A stretch of 64,000 nucleotides of DNA, taken from positions 12,462,001 to 12,526,000 of the forward strand of contig JBANAY010000003.1 in the NCBI GenBank assembly GCA_037952775.1, read 5' to 3'. The stretch is from Clonostachys chloroleuca (Eukaryota; Ascomycota; Sordariomycetes; Hypocreales; Bionectriaceae). The translations under genes and the position numbers were made by a program. Under the pieces are notes generated by a model. It was not told the DNA's origin, did no database searches, and saw only the letters and a program-made list of their open reading frames with translations. Positions 34,544-49,470 of the stretch are shown here, piece after piece (positions within the stretch are counted from its first letter, which is position 1; each line of letters begins with the position of its first letter).

Positions 34544-37074
34544 CTATCCCCAGACGGTTATCGTATACATCTCCCCAGCCTGTGTCCCGAAAGCTTCCTC
34601 ATCCAAACCTCTATAATCGCGGCCATTAATCTTATATGGCACGCCATTTCCAATTCGAATCTTGAGCGGACTGCCCTTCAAGGAGGTTATGGACGCTCCA
34701 CGGACCTTCCCATCCTTCCACTCCATGTCAATCTTGAAGCCCCCTCTGCCGATCCATCCCTTGAAGCTTCCAGAGGACAGCCCCTGGCCGGCCTCAGGGA
34801 TGGCCGGGCCCAGGTGGATGACACCGGCGTGACTCTGCAGAAACATCTCCACCACACTCGCCGTGTAGCCCGAGTTCCCGTCGATCTGGAAGTAGCCCCC
34901 GTTGCGACTGAACAGGTTCTCATGAACCCACCGATCCTGAAGCTCAACCAGGTACTGCAGCGCGTGCGCAGAATCAAAAAGCCGGGCGTGGAGCACGCTG
35001 GCCCACGTCACGGCCCAGCTGTTGCCCCCTCCCCCGTTGTCCATCCTCCACCGCAGGAGCGTGTACGCCTTGTCCGCGTCCTCGGGCGTCGTCAGCCGCG
35101 TCGTCCACGTCCCCGGGTGCGCGCCGACCAGCGGCGAGAAGTGCCGATGCCCGGGCTGGTTCTCACGGAACTCGCGCGAGTACTCGAGCAGCTGGCCGAA
35201 CGATCCCGCCACGGGGCCCTCGATACCATCGCGGAATTCTTTGGCCCGCTGCACGCCCTCGTCCAGTCCGAGCGCCTCGGAGATCTCGATGAACCCTTGC
35301 ATCACCTCCCACATGATGGCGCGGTCGTTCATGGCCCCGGCGTCGATGCCCGTGTTCTCCCCGGCCACGGTCATACCTTCGGGGATGTAGTATGAGTTCT
35401 CGGGTGAGCAGCTGGGGTTGGTGATCCAGTGGCCGTCGCGCTCTGTCGCCCAGCTGTAGATGAAGTCCATGGCGCCTTTGAGGATCGGGAGCGTCCGCTC
35501 CTTTGCGAATGTCTTGTCGCGCGTGAAGCGGAAGTGCTCGATGGCCTCGAAGGCTACCCAGGCGCCGCCGAGGGGGTAGGGCGCTGCAATCGTCAGGCCG
35601 TGGTATGGTGTTGCGTCGAATGTGATGTCTGTGTTATGGTGGGCACACCCTGTAACGAGTCAACATCCAGTTCCATCAGGGGACTATGATATTCCAAGGA
35701 CATGTACTTACATCCATCTGCACCGTACATGCGAGTCGCCACATCGCGGCCGACTATGGACAGCTTATCCAGAAAATCAACAATGGGCTCCGCGATCTCC
35801 GGAAGGTCGAGAGGCTGCGCAAGCCAGTAGTTCATCTGCAGGTTGATGTTGAGCGTGAACTTGCTGTCCCAGGCAGGATTGAAGGCCTGGTTCCATATGC
35901 CCTGCAGGTTGGCGGGCAGGCTTCCGGGACGGGACGACTGGATGAGGAGATACTTGCCATAGTTGAACTGGAGAGACATGAACTCGATGTCATTCGCGAC
36001 GTTGCCTCCGCGCTTCCAGTTCTCGCGGCGGTCGGGGACAGTCTTCAGCCCGATCTCGTCTGATGTTCCCAGATCAATGGACGAGCGGTTATAATAACTC
36101 TGGTAGTCTTCGATGGATTCGCTTCGCAGTGCTTCGTACCCAAGACGAGACGCTTCCTCCAACCTTTCGGCCACTATTCGGTCAAGGTCGTCATAGGTTG
36201 CATCAGGGTGGTGATAGGCGGTCTCGGCAGAGTAGAAGATCCAGACCTCATCCGCTTCAGTGATCTCGATTGCTGTACCATTAGAAGAGACGGTGCCGGC
36301 GTCTTTTTCAAACATTAGAGGTCTTGTCCCAGTAAAATGAAAGACCAAGGTGCTTGAAAGATATCATAACCTACCATTTGCGAGTGCAATCCGCGCCTTG
36401 GAAGCAAAGCGATAACTGTCATCCTCCTGCCCCGTTCCATGAAGCGTCAACTGTCGGGGACTGAGCTCAGCCGACACGCGAGTGGCATTCAGGCTCCTTG
36501 ACAGCCCGAGGCTCAGTCTCAACGAACCGGGCTGGTCTGCTGAGATTTTGAAAGCCAGGACGTTGTGTGGATAGTTGGCAATGGACTCCCGAGAATACGT
36601 GATGTTTCCATGATTGTAGGAAACTGATACGACTCCATTCGAGATGTCCAGCTCCCGTCTGTACTCAGAGACGTCCGCTTGATCGTGCGGGAAGTCAATA
36701 CGCAACTCTCCCGCGGGCTGATATCGTCGCATGTCATCGTACTCGGGAACAAAGTGCTGGCTCCATGTCTCTCCGGCCTCTGTTAGAGAACCGTTGAGTA
36801 TCTGTTGGCGGAGCGTCTCGAGATTGCCCTTGGCAGTAGGGGGAACCTTGTCCATGGGCCCTCCGCTCCAGATTGACTCCTCGTTCAATCGGATGAGCTC
36901 TTTGTCAACGTAGCCATGGACAACAGCCCCGAGCCGCCCATTACCTAGCGGTAACGCGTCGAAGAAGTCACGGACAGCCGATGCATTGTAGTACAGCTTA
37001 TAAGAGGCCTCGGAAGCTCCTGTCACATTATCAATGATCGCGAAACAAATCACAACGAGGCGGTAAAGCCTCAT
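34544..37074 (-). CDS. GH95 alpha-L-fucosidase (secreted)
   Basis: A glycoside hydrolase of family 95, acting on alpha-1,2-linked fucose or related L-galactose residues outside the cell. Exons are 36375-37074, 35712-36302 and 34544-35649, giving 798 residues, the usual length. A signal peptide (MRLYRLVVICFAIID to VTGA) opens the protein. The N-terminal beta-sandwich has ALPLGNGRLGAVVHG and LNEESIWSGG. The catalytic barrel carries FTLNINLQMNYW (catalytic Asn pair), GADGWCAHHNTDITFD created across intron 35650-35711, NPSCSPENSY (general acid Glu) and FQIDGNSGYTASVVEM (general base Asp). The last motif is usually DGNFG, so the Phe to Ser change is a mild deviation. The start is the first ATG and gives a good signal peptide. 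Confidence 0.92.
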
Positions 37075-38011
37075 GGTAGGCGATCAGAGTAAGTAAAAAG
37101 GCAGATAAGCGGGCAGCACTCGGCGAGTCCATGATGTTCATCGGCAACGAGGAGATAGTATATGATCTAGTGATAGTTCTTTTGTCCTTGGCATCAGTCT
37201 GTGCTCGGTCTATCTTTGCGCAAAAAAGTGGTTGCGAAGGAGAGAAAATCCGTAAACAGCCTATTCAAGCCGGCGATCACGGGCTTCCAACCAAAATTTC
37301 CCCGCAACGGTTCAGGAACCCCTTTTCCATCTCTGCGGATAATACCACAGAGCTACATCGGCTCGAGGTTTCCTCGGTTACAGGATATGAAGCCAGAAAA
37401 ATCCATCCAGAATGCTTGCGGTGTAGTTCGTAATCAATATGCATAAGTAGCGTTGATCTGACCACCGTCGCATAGCTATATATATAGCTGATGTATATGG
37501 GGGCCATATCGTGAGATTATTGTGTAAATTATCATCTCTCCACCAGTTCCACTTCGAGCTTGAGGGCAGAACGGGCTATTTTCAGAGAGTAAGAGCTAGG
37601 CCTAGGTTCTCCCACCGCTGACCGTTTGTGTCGCAGCTCGGTGTAACATGAAGTGTGTTATCCATGATGTTGGATCTGGGTTGGGTAACATGGCTGTGAC
37701 AGGTGTCAGACACTAAAGCTTGTTGGGAGCAGTCCCAATTAATCCGTCAGTCCTGCGTGGTTTCAGCCGGCAGGGCATTCCTTCCAGGGGTGTGATTGAT
37801 GCAAATCCTCCGAATTATCGCTTGCCGAACATCTTGGGCTTTCATCACGTGCCAGGAGTCTCATGGAACGGACGAATCGATGCCAGACCCAAACCAAATT
37901 GGTGCAGAATGTGGCATCTCTGGCCCCCAAGTTACTCTGCACCCTTAAGAGACTGATGATACTGCACACCCATAATCAAACAGATTATTTGAATGCGACA
38001 ATGGCGGTTGC
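37075..38011. other. Intergenic region, GH95 promoter side
   Basis: No supported gene. It contains the GH95 promoter and the 3-prime flank of dynactin p25. Short frames of 60-100 codons lack protein features. Confidence 0.5.
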
Positions 38012-38692
38012 TCATGGGGCAGGTGGCTGGGGGTTGTTGCCAACAGACTTGTAGAGATCGCGTAGTTCGAAATCCTCCAGACTCCCACCCTCAGGGAGTT
38101 CCCCAATCAATCTAGCAGGCTGTCCAGCGACGATGGAGAAACTCGGTATGACCATGTGAGGAGGCACAATGGTACCGTCCAGAATCCGCACGCAATCCTT
38201 GATGATGGCAAACTCCCCGATCGTGCAGTCCCTCCCAATGTGGACGTGGTTGCCCACCGTCGCGGCCTGCACCACCGTGCTCTGACCAACATACACGTGG
38301 TCCCCCATCCGCAGCGGCATGTACGTGAACGTCCCCTTGTAGATCCTGCCAGGCGGCCGCAGCAGCGCGCCGCGCGCGAGGAAGCAGTATCGACCGATGG
38401 CGACGGCGGTGGAGCTGGCGGGACCTCCGCTGGAGGATGACGAGGGGGCTGTTCTGACGAGGTCGCCGCGTATCATGACCTCGGGTTGGATGACGGCCTT
38501 GCCTCCGAGCATGATGTTCTGCGTGCCCTGCAGCATAGCCTTCCGGGAGACTTTGTTTCCGCTGTCCTAGACGGCATCATCGGGTCAGCAGCTAGCTTAC
38601 AGAAACGATGGGGGGTGGTTGTGGCGGTGTCGCTAGACGGGATGGGGTCATACAGTCTCGATATAGTCGCCTTTCGCTTGTCTGCGTGACAT
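38012..38692 (-). CDS. DCTN5: Dynactin subunit p25 (DCTN5-like)
   Basis: A pointed-end subunit of dynactin, the cofactor of cytoplasmic dynein in early-endosome and nuclear movement. Exon 1 is 38654-38692 and exon 2 is 38012-38566; the intron 38567-38653 runs from GTATGA to TCTAG. The protein has 197 residues. The N-terminus MSRRQAKGDYIETDSGNK and the following MLQGTQNIMLGGKAVI and IRGDLVRT are p25 hallmarks. The rest is left-handed beta-helix with hexapeptide-type repeats (AIGRYCFLARGALLRPP, HVYVGQSTVVQAATVGNHV, HIGRDCTIGEFAIIKD). A Ser/Gly-rich insert follows the RGDLVR motif. Start and intron are fixed by the short first exon. Confidence 0.93.
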
Positions 38693-41600
38693 TTTGGCGA
38701 CTTCTGGCGAGGTGCTAGGGGCAGGCACCTAGAAAACTCGAGTAGATGCGTTGTTGTGTTGGGTATAGGTAGCTAGCAAGGAGGGAAGATGAATGATTTG
38801 AAGCTGTGGAGAGCTACGGGTAGCTTCATAATCGCAACCTACCCTAGACTCAATTGACCTGGCAAATTAAATAGTTGAGGCCAAAACACCGAGAATAATC
38901 GTGAAAATATCGTATGAAACATGTAGGATAGCATTTGCGGATTTCTTGTTGCTTGTGTTTGATTGAAAATGTTTTTCGGGGTTTTGTAACATCTCTTTTG
39001 CTCGAGTGTTCAGTGTCTGAAATGTGTATTCACACTCAGTGCTTCTCCAAACACCTCAAGCAGCACCAGCCGGATAGCAATGATGATGGGCAAAACGAGA
39101 GAACCAACCCGTATCCTTGCAGACCTCGCACATTTGTTTTCATTACGTATAATCCATACACATCTTACAGGCGAACAGGACTTCTCTTCCAAAAAAAATA
39201 GATGGTATAAGACAGTCTCTCATCACACGCTGGCCATCCCACCATCTTCCCTGGCAACATACCTCCTATTACCACCCTCTTGGTCATTCGGATGCAAAAT
39301 TTTCATTTCCTGAAACTTTAGATCACTTCTCATTGGACTATCTCGGCGTGTCACACCGGAGAAGGGGGGAAGCGTAGACATTTGGTAGGGTTGCGCTGCT
39401 CCGAGCCGCTGAGAACTGTGGAAACACGAGTCCATTTTAATACGAGAAGCTTCACTTAGTCTGAAAAGTTTGAGGTAGATAATTGATCATCCAAAAGAAC
39501 TTAACGGTTAGCGACAAGCCCGTCGTTCAATGAAACAAAGAACTGGAAAGCACTAGGCCCCGGCCTTGATCCCAACACATGACGTCTCGAACTGATGCTA
39601 TAGTCAGCCGGACTGCGTCAAAATCCACTCATCTGTCACTCAAATGCATATTAACACGTCACCAAAGCTATCTAGGAGCATCGTGGGTTGCGTTGGACTC
39701 AAACAGCTTACTGCCCACGGTGCAGAGTGCTTGTGGTTTGTATAAAGCCCATGCTTATGCTCCTGCGCCGACATGCCGCATAGAAAATCCGTGCCGCTGT
39801 GAAGTGTGACAATGCTCAATGTTCGAATGTGACCTACCTATGGTAGACTTGCCGCTATGAGAGCGAACCGTAAGTACCTCTATCCTTGGCAGATAATTCC
39901 ACGCCGTCTTTCTGTTGGCTGCTCGTCCCAAGTAAGCGCCGCCGAGCTTGCCAAGAGAGCATTACCAGCGCAACGTGGGAGACACAAGCGAGGGCATGCT
40001 TAGGTGGTACTGAGAATGCAGGGTGGGAAAAAGTCGAATTCTCATTCGCTTGGGGAATTATCAGGGACGTGAAGTAGCATTGTGGGGGCGAATCTGCCTC
40101 ACACGAGTCGCACCTTTGGGGTTGCTTCGTGACCAACCCTGAGCCCGAGAGGGTCAGGTGAAAAGAACACAGCAGCTAGTTCTTACGGTCTCGACTTACA
40201 CAACCAGGGACGCGGAAGGGCAAAGGGCAGACCCAGACAAGGGCGTACGTAGACGAGGGCAAGCATGTCAACCTTCCCGGCTGGTGACGCCGGAGTCGTT
40301 TCGGAATTGTTGATCAGTTCAAACCCGCCCATCTTGAGCTTGGCCATTGATGAGTCAAGATCAAGCCACGCGCTTCTGTCTGTCTTGGCTTGTGTTGCAA
40401 CTTGCGCCGACTTTACGACCGATATATTAGGCTTCTATTTTGATGGGAAGGGGTTGTGTCGATGGTAGCCGGCGTATGATTGGAGCATTCTATGGGAAAT
40501 CGCGTGCCCAAACCAGGGGGGATGGGAGCTGCAGGAAAAGAAAGGAAGAGAAGAGAGAGTGCCGCCATTGCAACGTACACTTGGAGCTGCGTTTCCCAGG
40601 CTGGTACCTTGGCATCTCTGCTTATCCAGATAGCAACTATAACGCATTCTAGGGGATTTTAATGGCTCAAAAGCTGAGATCAGACCACTGTGTAGCTGTT
40701 TGAGATGCTGAAGGGCACTCGGCCGGCTGAGCGTTGCCGTGAGCCATGACCATGAGGAGTCGAACTCTGACATGGGTGGGTTTGGATCGGGAAACCGCCC
40801 TTGGCACACGAAGATACGCGTGGTTACCCCCGACGTTTCCATGCTACCACATATTAGTCGTAGTATGTCCATATTCAACGCAGTTCCTTGCTGGCTGGGA
40901 TACGGCAGACACTACCTACCATGTTGGTAGCAGAAGTGCGCATGGACCAATGGTGGGCCTTGCAGTTGGGTTTATCCTTGTTCTCCCTGGCGCGAGGGCA
41001 GAGGGGCCGATCAAAGATGATCCGCATGAAATTAAGATTTTCGTCGAGTTTCCTGGTGGCACAAAGGTGCGGTTGGCCTTCTAAAGGCGTTCGAATTCCA
41101 AGACTGATATCGGGAAAATGATCGTCATTGCGTATCTGTCTGTGAGCAAGAGCAGACAGCGAGAGCCAACCATCTGAAATGTTTCCTGTATTAGAAACAT
41201 GGTTAAGGTCGCACTTGCCTGGGGGCTAGACTCGAAGAGCCGTAGCTCCCATTTGCGACCTGCCTTGGTAATTGTGGACCTGGACCCTCGCACTTTCCCT
41301 GGAAGATGCGGGCAAGTGGTGCCGCTCTGCACGTTCAGGGCCGAGGAGCCAATAGAATGGTGCTTTCTAAGCGCGATGGGCGGCAAGGTGCGGGGCTTTA
41401 TCTGCCAACTTTGTGGAAGCCATTCTTGCCATCGCCATTGCCAAATTGCCATGGCAGTCCAAGAATCCAAGCCCACACCACCACCACAACCAACTGCCTC
41501 CCTCCTACGCTAGCAATGCACCCGCCGGTCCTGAGCTGTTGAGAAAGTCTGAACCAAAAACGATGTAGCTTGTCTGTTGGTCCAAGGTGCGTGAGAAACA

Positions 41601-42816
41601 ACCTTTTCTCCCACGTGTCAGGGTGCTAGAGTCGGTCAATCGACATGATGAGATGCATGAAATGCATTCGGCGGGCCCAGGGTCCCCTCCCATCCCTTCC
41701 TTCTTTGTAACCAAGACGCGAGGAAATTGACCTTGGGCCTTCCCTCCGTGGCTGTCCTCATTAGGCACCGGAGAACCTTTGCTGCTTAATTCTCCCCTCT
41801 ACCCTGGTACCAAGACTGGCCGAGAAAGCCACGCCGAGAGATCTAGCCGCCCACCAAGACCTTTGTCTCCCCACCCCCGCTCATCCGTTACACTGAACTG
41901 CCGGTCCCTGGTCCGTCCCTCTTGGCCCGTGTCTCGACCTCGTCCCTCCCAGTCCCAGCAAGACGGATGATGGGGGCAGGATTTGCACCAACAAGTGAGA
42001 TACTGCCACCAACTACAGATCCCGCTTACCATCCCAAGCCCTCGGATTCCAGTGCCATTGGGGTCGTGATCATGACCAAGATGACGGGTGGCTAAAGCCT
42101 CACATGTTCATTTTAAGGTTCTGCCGCTCCCTTAATATAGAATCAAGGGAAATTGACAAGACGCTGCTACGGGTGTTCGCTCCCACCATCATCTGAATTG
42201 CCTTACCCCCCGTCCCGCCATCCAGCCTAAGCCGTGTGGAAAATAACTGTCAGCCACCCGGGACAATATTGCATGCCAGTAATGGCCCTAATGCCGACTC
42301 TGCATGAGTAGCTCAGTCGCACCTGCGCGTCTCCACCCCTGTCTAGCATGGCTATTTTCTGCTCTCAAAATACTACCACCAGGCGGTACGTCGCACTGGT
42401 CCCGAGCTAGGGCCTCGTCTGCGGCGGCCACCCGCCCAGCCTTCGCTACGCTACGTACGCCTGCACCTGCTTGTCCTGACCGGGTTGTAAGCGCTTAGGC
42501 GGTTACCTTTTGGTGTGGTTGGTCTCTCAGATTTTCGCTGCATGAGCGATCCGGCTATAAGAGTATCGGCATGTCTCTCCCGACTCACTAGCCTTCACTC
42601 AAACACAGCTCATCAACAACCTCTTGCATATCAAACTCTTTGGTTTTTCCTTTCCATTTCCTATATTTCTTATTTCTCGTTTCGTCTCCGGGATTTCATT
42701 TTCATTCATCTCCTTTTCCTCTCAACTCTCCAGCAATCTCATACTTGCTTCAGCTCCTCGACTTACAAACCCTCATACTCTCACCACCTACGCCAAAGAA
42801 AACCACCACATTCACA
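38693..42816. other. 4.1-kb gene-poor region
   Basis: The longest gap outside the repeat-bearing region. Frames of 60-147 codons exist on both strands but none shows domain order, signal peptide or credible splice structure. The last 250 bases are the C/T-rich promoter and leader of the DUF3455 gene. No tRNA-like or transposon-like structure was recognised. Confidence 0.5.
42555..42561 (+). promoter_or_regulatory. Candidate TATA box of the DUF3455 gene
   Basis: CTATAAG lies about 260 bases before the ATG and is followed by a long C/T-rich, A-tailing leader ending in CACAATG. The distance suits a long 5-prime UTR. Not verified by transcription data. Confidence 0.4.
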
Positions 42817-43627
42817 ATGCTTTCCAAGTCGTTGCTGTTGCTGGCCACTGCAGCCTTGGCCCTGGCCACCCCCATCCGCAGAGGTCCCGGTTGCTCATCA
42901 GGGACCACATCTCCCGCTCTGCCCAAGACTGGTGGTAGCAGTAAGTGTTCCGAGAGAACCAATTGCAATTGATGAATCAAATTGACTGACCCGTACTCCA
43001 GAGGAGCTCCCCAATCCCACCAACTCTTCTCTCAAGGCCATCGTTCTCGGCTTTGGCATCCAGAACTACACATGCTCAGGCGCTGGTGCCGAAGCTAAGG
43101 CCTCTGGCGCACTGGCGATGCTCTACGATGTGACCGAGCTCTACCCTGGCCAGAGCACCGACTCCCTCACCCTCGCGACCTTCAACGCCCTCACTTCTGT
43201 CGCCCTCTGGACGCACGAGGTCCCATTGAACCTCTTGGAAGCCAAGTCCGTCGCCCAGGGCGCAGACTCTTCCAACCCCTTCCCCGCCGACGCTTCTCTC
43301 AAGATCGGCAACCGAGAGCTTCCTTACGCCGGCCACCACTTCTTCAACGCCGGCGGTGCTCCTCAGTTTGTCGTCTCAACCAAGAAGGCCGCCATCAACA
43401 TCGTTGCCGCCAAGCTCGACGACGCACCCGCCCCCTCGTACGCCGACAAGGGCCCTTCCGGCACCGGCGCTGTTGCCTGGTTATACCTGGGCCAGTCTAC
43501 GAGCACAAAGTCAACCGGAGCCAAGTACGTCTACCGCGTGAACACTGCTGGTGGCAACCCCGCCACCTGCTCTGGTGAGGGCACCGAGAGCATGGCGTAC
43601 ACCACGCAGTACTGGCTCTACGAGTAA
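42817..43627 (+). CDS. Secreted DUF3455-family protein
   Basis: A secreted protein of 249 residues in two exons, 42817-42940 and 43002-43627. The intron 42941-43001 (GTAAGT, CTCCAG) gives GGSKELPNPTNSSLK. The signal peptide is MLSKSLLLLATAALALA with cleavage before TPIRRG. The mature domain matches the pattern of DUF3455: VLGFGIQNYTCSG near the start, ALAMLYDVTELYP, then the ending VAWLYLGQST, YVYRVNTAGGNPATCSG and AYTTQYWLY. Such fungal proteins are often mislabelled malate dehydrogenase; no dehydrogenase motif is present. Function unknown, probably in the extracellular space or wall. Confidence 0.88.
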
Positions 43628-44919
43628 AGGATGAAAATTAAAAAATCACAAAACACAAAAAAAAAAAAAAAAAAATCCAAAGAAGGAAATATGCATATGC
43701 TGTTGATGGCTCCTCAATTTTTTCCAATTATCTCTTTTTCTCTTATTTTCTACGACTTATAGATTTCATTCCGTCCCTCTTTTATACCAGGCATGCATAT
43801 CGGGAAAGGGTCAAATGGGTTACTTATTCGGACAATCTTTATAATGGTCAACATGGAGCTTGGGCATACCTCATCAAATCTACTGTTTATATTCGAGATA
43901 TCAGTTCATATATCTACAAACTATTACTATTCTATGACTGAAGTTTCTGAGCCGTAAAAATCAAATCTTAGTGCTCCTCCTCCCAATCTCCAAGTATCCA
44001 ATCTTAACGAAATGCCCGACTTGGACCTAGAACCGCCATGGAACTCTGCCATGGACAGGACGAGCTGCAATACGACTCTGACCGCGTGCCGCCGCCTGAA
44101 CGTCCCGTTTCGGAATATTCCCCTCCAGCCAATGGCGACGACCGCTGTGGAATCCGCACTACCTGATGGGGGGACCAACCTACGAGAGCCTGCCACCAAT
44201 ATGGTTGCATCTGTGATGGGGGCCGCCGTTTGGGTCGCCTATGTGCCACCCTTTCCCCGGCGCCTATGTACAAAGACCCCCCCCCCTCTCCGTCAAATGA
44301 AAACTCTGGCAGGGCGCCACCGGGTACGGTTCAGCTAGCTCATTTCTGGATACGGCTTGGCAAGTCGACATGCAGGTCATTTCCAGAGCGTGTCTTGGGC
44401 GCGAGAGGGGGGATAAAAAAAGATGGCGAGATATTACAGGCTCTCTTGACGCTGGGGGCCTCCATATGGGAAACAGCTGCATGACCGACGCAGGTTGGAA
44501 GTCTATATTCACTGAGACGAGAGATACGTTCATTTTTCTTTTCTTTCAACGGTGGGATGCTGCCCAAGCAAAATTGTCTACTATTGTAATTAGTCCGTAG
44601 CAACCTAAAATAAACCTTTGCTCACATCTGGGGCTATCCAAAATAAAAACCAAATCCGCTACTACTTCGCAAATCAATCATTGGACGCACGTGTTCGACC
44701 AGGCTCCCAATCGTCCAAGATTCGTCAACCAAACCAGAGAGTTGACGGGACCTTGATATTTTCCTTTCCGCAAAACAAAGATGGAACTTGCAACACGGGA
44801 AAAGAAAAGTGTTGGAAGGATATATGCAAAAAACCCATTAAGCAACATCAGTTCTTTCAAAAAAAGAGTAGCAAAACACCCTTTCTAGATTCATCAGTAG
44901 CATTCTGACATTAGCCCTT
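43628..44919. other. Convergent intergenic region with poly-A tract
   Basis: Terminator space of the DUF3455 gene and the MAP kinase gene. An A19 run lies at 43657-43675, just after the stop. No accepted frame. Confidence 0.5.
43657..43675. repeat. Poly-A tract (19 bases)
   Basis: A homopolymer in the 3-prime flank of the DUF3455 gene, similar in size to the T19 tract near 22.6 kb. Confidence 0.85.
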
Positions 44920-46511
<1,592 letters not shown>

Positions 46512-48094
46512 GACGCCGGTTGTTTGTCAAAGAACTGTGGGAGCTGCTTGCTGGTGTTGCTTGATTGCCACGATGCGGGGCAACAGAAAGTGCGAAATGT
46601 ATGAGGCTTGTAGGGAGGGAGAGAAGCCGGCGGTTCAATCTAGGATGCAGAAAAAACCAAGGGGAATGAAGGGAGGGCCTGGCAGGGAGTCCCAGATGAG
46701 GGCGCACGCAGACAGACAAGAATTAATAAATATTACGAGGCCAACAAAGAACCAGCTGGATATGCGGAGAGGGATGATGCAGCTTTATTAGGGAGGACCA
46801 AGAGTGAGATGGCTTTGCGACCCCACAACCAAGGTACGTGCGTGCTACCGACATGTATACCTGGCTATTGGTGTGTGGCCTCGCAGGCGCCAGGTACCTG
46901 GGGGGTAGATTGGATGACTACACCTTTGGCCCTCCGCTCCTGCCTAGCGTGTAACAGCTAGCCCCCGCCACTAACAACCCGTAGAGTCAATTCCACCCAC
47001 TGTAAGCTCATTCCAAGCCCGCAGAGCACGCTGTCATAGGTCAGCCCTTTGGCCGCAAATTCAATTACTCACGGGCACATCAATAACTGTTGTTGGTTGG
47101 GCTCGCCCGCGTCCGCCAATGGGCTGCGCTCCGAGCCCTGCCCATCGCCCTCTAACCGCCCTCCAAGATATCCCTAAGCTGCAAGTTGCTCCGGCTAATG
47201 CTACGCTCGCTGCGCAGTCCACTCTCGCTAGATGAGAGCGCCCATGTTGCCACCTAATGAGTGTGGTACTTTGGGTGGTATGACCAGCCAACCAAAGGCC
47301 AGATGGTGTCGCCAGGTCTATTTGCCTACCTGCGATCCACGATGAATAAGTACCACCTACCTGTACCTAATCTTGCGCCTTTTCCAATGGCAGCTATCGT
47401 TCGAGGCTTGAGGGCTGAATGTGCAAGACAATGTGGAATTCGGCTGACCACCCGTCTTACCAACCCGGCAACTCGCAGCGTTCTTCCGCGCCCGGCCAGC
47501 GTGTCTGACACGACGATTTTTCCACTCCCAGATGAAGTGGAAATGAACAGAAACCGAAACCAATGTCGACCCCTCCGGTTGGCCCGTTCCCAACCTCGCC
47601 CGTTGGGAACCCAAGGTTGGGGGCCAAACAGCGGCTTAGCGAATGGGCGATCAGCGCTCCGGCCTCGGCAAATGATGGGCCGATAAAAGAAGCATGGGTA
47701 CCCCAAGTTTAGGGCTGAGACGAGCCATGCACGTTCCGTAGTGCCAGCCAACTCAATCGAAGCGGCGTAGCGGGTGGTTCGCTCAGGGTCACTTGGTAAA
47801 CGAGATGAATGAATCTGAGGAATGAATAGATGCCCTACCCTCTAGACATGGCGATTTAGTTACCAGTTCTGTACATATACTCGCCGGGGCGGGCCGTGCC
47901 GATCTAAATCAAACGAGAGTGAGAACTCCTCTACGACCAACGGCACAGCAGACACAGTGCCTTGGGGGATGTTCATTACAGGATAGCGGAATCGGGGCTT
48001 CCTCAAAGGGACACACAATGACTCCTATATGGTTCTATACCTCTAATTTTCTAGCGTGGTTTATTGCTGTATCCTTCCAACCGTCACTTATCCC
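46512..48094. other. Intergenic region, MAP kinase promoter side
   Basis: Gene-less as far as can be seen; the MAP kinase upstream region is pyrimidine-rich on the coding strand. A frame of 141 codons at 47261-47686 lacks coding character. Confidence 0.5.
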
Positions 48095-48745
48095 TTACTC
48101 CTTTGATTCGCCCACAACTTCCTTTAGGAAATTTCTTGAGAACCGCGAGCACTGTTCAAACGCCTTTTCAAACCCGTCTCTGCCACCATAGTAAGGGTCG
48201 CTGACGGTTTCAGCCCTACCCTCGACTCCGCTCCACTCTCCGAAAAGCATCACCTTGGCCTTGGTGTCCTGATGGTTGCGGTGAAGTCTCGTCAGGTCCG
48301 ACAGATTGGACCGATCCATGGCGAAGATGTAGTCAAACTTTGAAAAGTCCGATGTGGAAAACTGTATCCCGGAGAATCAACTTGTCAGTGCTCCTGGAGT
48401 TTTATCTATCGCCATTACGAGAGAAGGAGACGAACCTTGCGGGCTGCATGGTCGTAGTCTGTGATGCCATTGCCCTCAAGGGTCGACAAGGTTCGTGAAT
48501 CCGGTGATTCTCCTGCATGATAAGCACCTAAACGATGGCGAAGTTCATTTGGCCCAAGTCAGCCAGGGTACCTCAACGGTCTCTTGAGAGTCAACCGTCT
48601 ACGAACCAGTTCCGCAGGAGTCAATCTTTCCAATCTTGCCACTGTACTCGGGCTGCTTTGCCATGTTCCGGAATATCCCTTCGGCCATGGTCGACCGGCA
48701 AATGTTGCCAAGGCACACAAACAGGACGGAAACAGGTTCTGCCAT
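48095..48745 (-). CDS. LTP1: Low-molecular-weight protein tyrosine phosphatase
   Basis: A small cytosolic phosphatase of 165 residues. Exons are 48607-48745, 48436-48527 and 48095-48361; introns are 48528-48606 and 48362-48435. The active-site loop is at the extreme N-terminus, VLFVCLGNICRSTMAEG, with catalytic Cys and Arg in C-x5-R form. The second exon supplies YHAGESPDSRT and GITDYDHAARK, and the third has FDYIFAMDRSNLSDL and the catalytic Asp within VSDPYYGGRDGFEKAFEQC. Both donors read GTTCGT, an unusual but acceptable form, and the phases match. Full-length and intact. Confidence 0.93.
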
Positions 48746-49470
48746 TTTGCTCGGCTTTGGAGAGGTGCGAGACTGATGGGGGATGCTTACATGAGAATCA
48801 AAACCTCAATCCAGAACTTCCTACCCCGCGATGGAGGCACAGTGCAAGCCTGGCAGAGACGTACTCTGCACTGTACCAATCGGCTCTCATTCTCGCATCG
48901 TAGCCTCCTACGTTTGCTCTAAGCCTTGAAATTTTGATAATTTACGACTTTCATGATACATTGGCGATCTTTAGACTGGATCAATTGTGCTTGAACTTTC
49001 CAGCCACCCTCCTGGCTCCATTGCGCGATATACAATCTACGCATGTTACATCTCAAGGACATCAAGGAGCAGATGCAGTAGAATGAAAGTCTCATTGAGA
49101 CTATTGAATTGAGCGCCGTTATGAACGATACAGGATCTCGTGCGCGTTTTGATCTGATACAAGAGAGGGGATGTCACACGTTCCGTGGCATGACCGCGCA
49201 CGATTTTTTTTCTTCCTCTCGACAAGGCAGTTCTGCCTTTCCCGGTCAGTCCCCATTGAAAGACCGTCCCATTCCATTCCAATTTCCGCATTGCGCCAGG
49301 CTTAAAGTAAAAAAACAAGAGGTGGATAAATATATACAGGTACGGGAGGTGTTAAATAACAAGGAAGAAACGCCGTTCCTAACGCCTCTCGGATATCATG
49401 GCACGTGATGGTGGTAGTTATACAAGTTACAGGCAAATCAACTGTTTGCCCTTTGGTCGGAGTTGATCGT
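48746..49470. other. Intergenic region between the phosphatase and Ups1-like genes
   Basis: Holds the phosphatase promoter and the 3-prime flank of the PRELI gene. No coding features. Confidence 0.5.
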
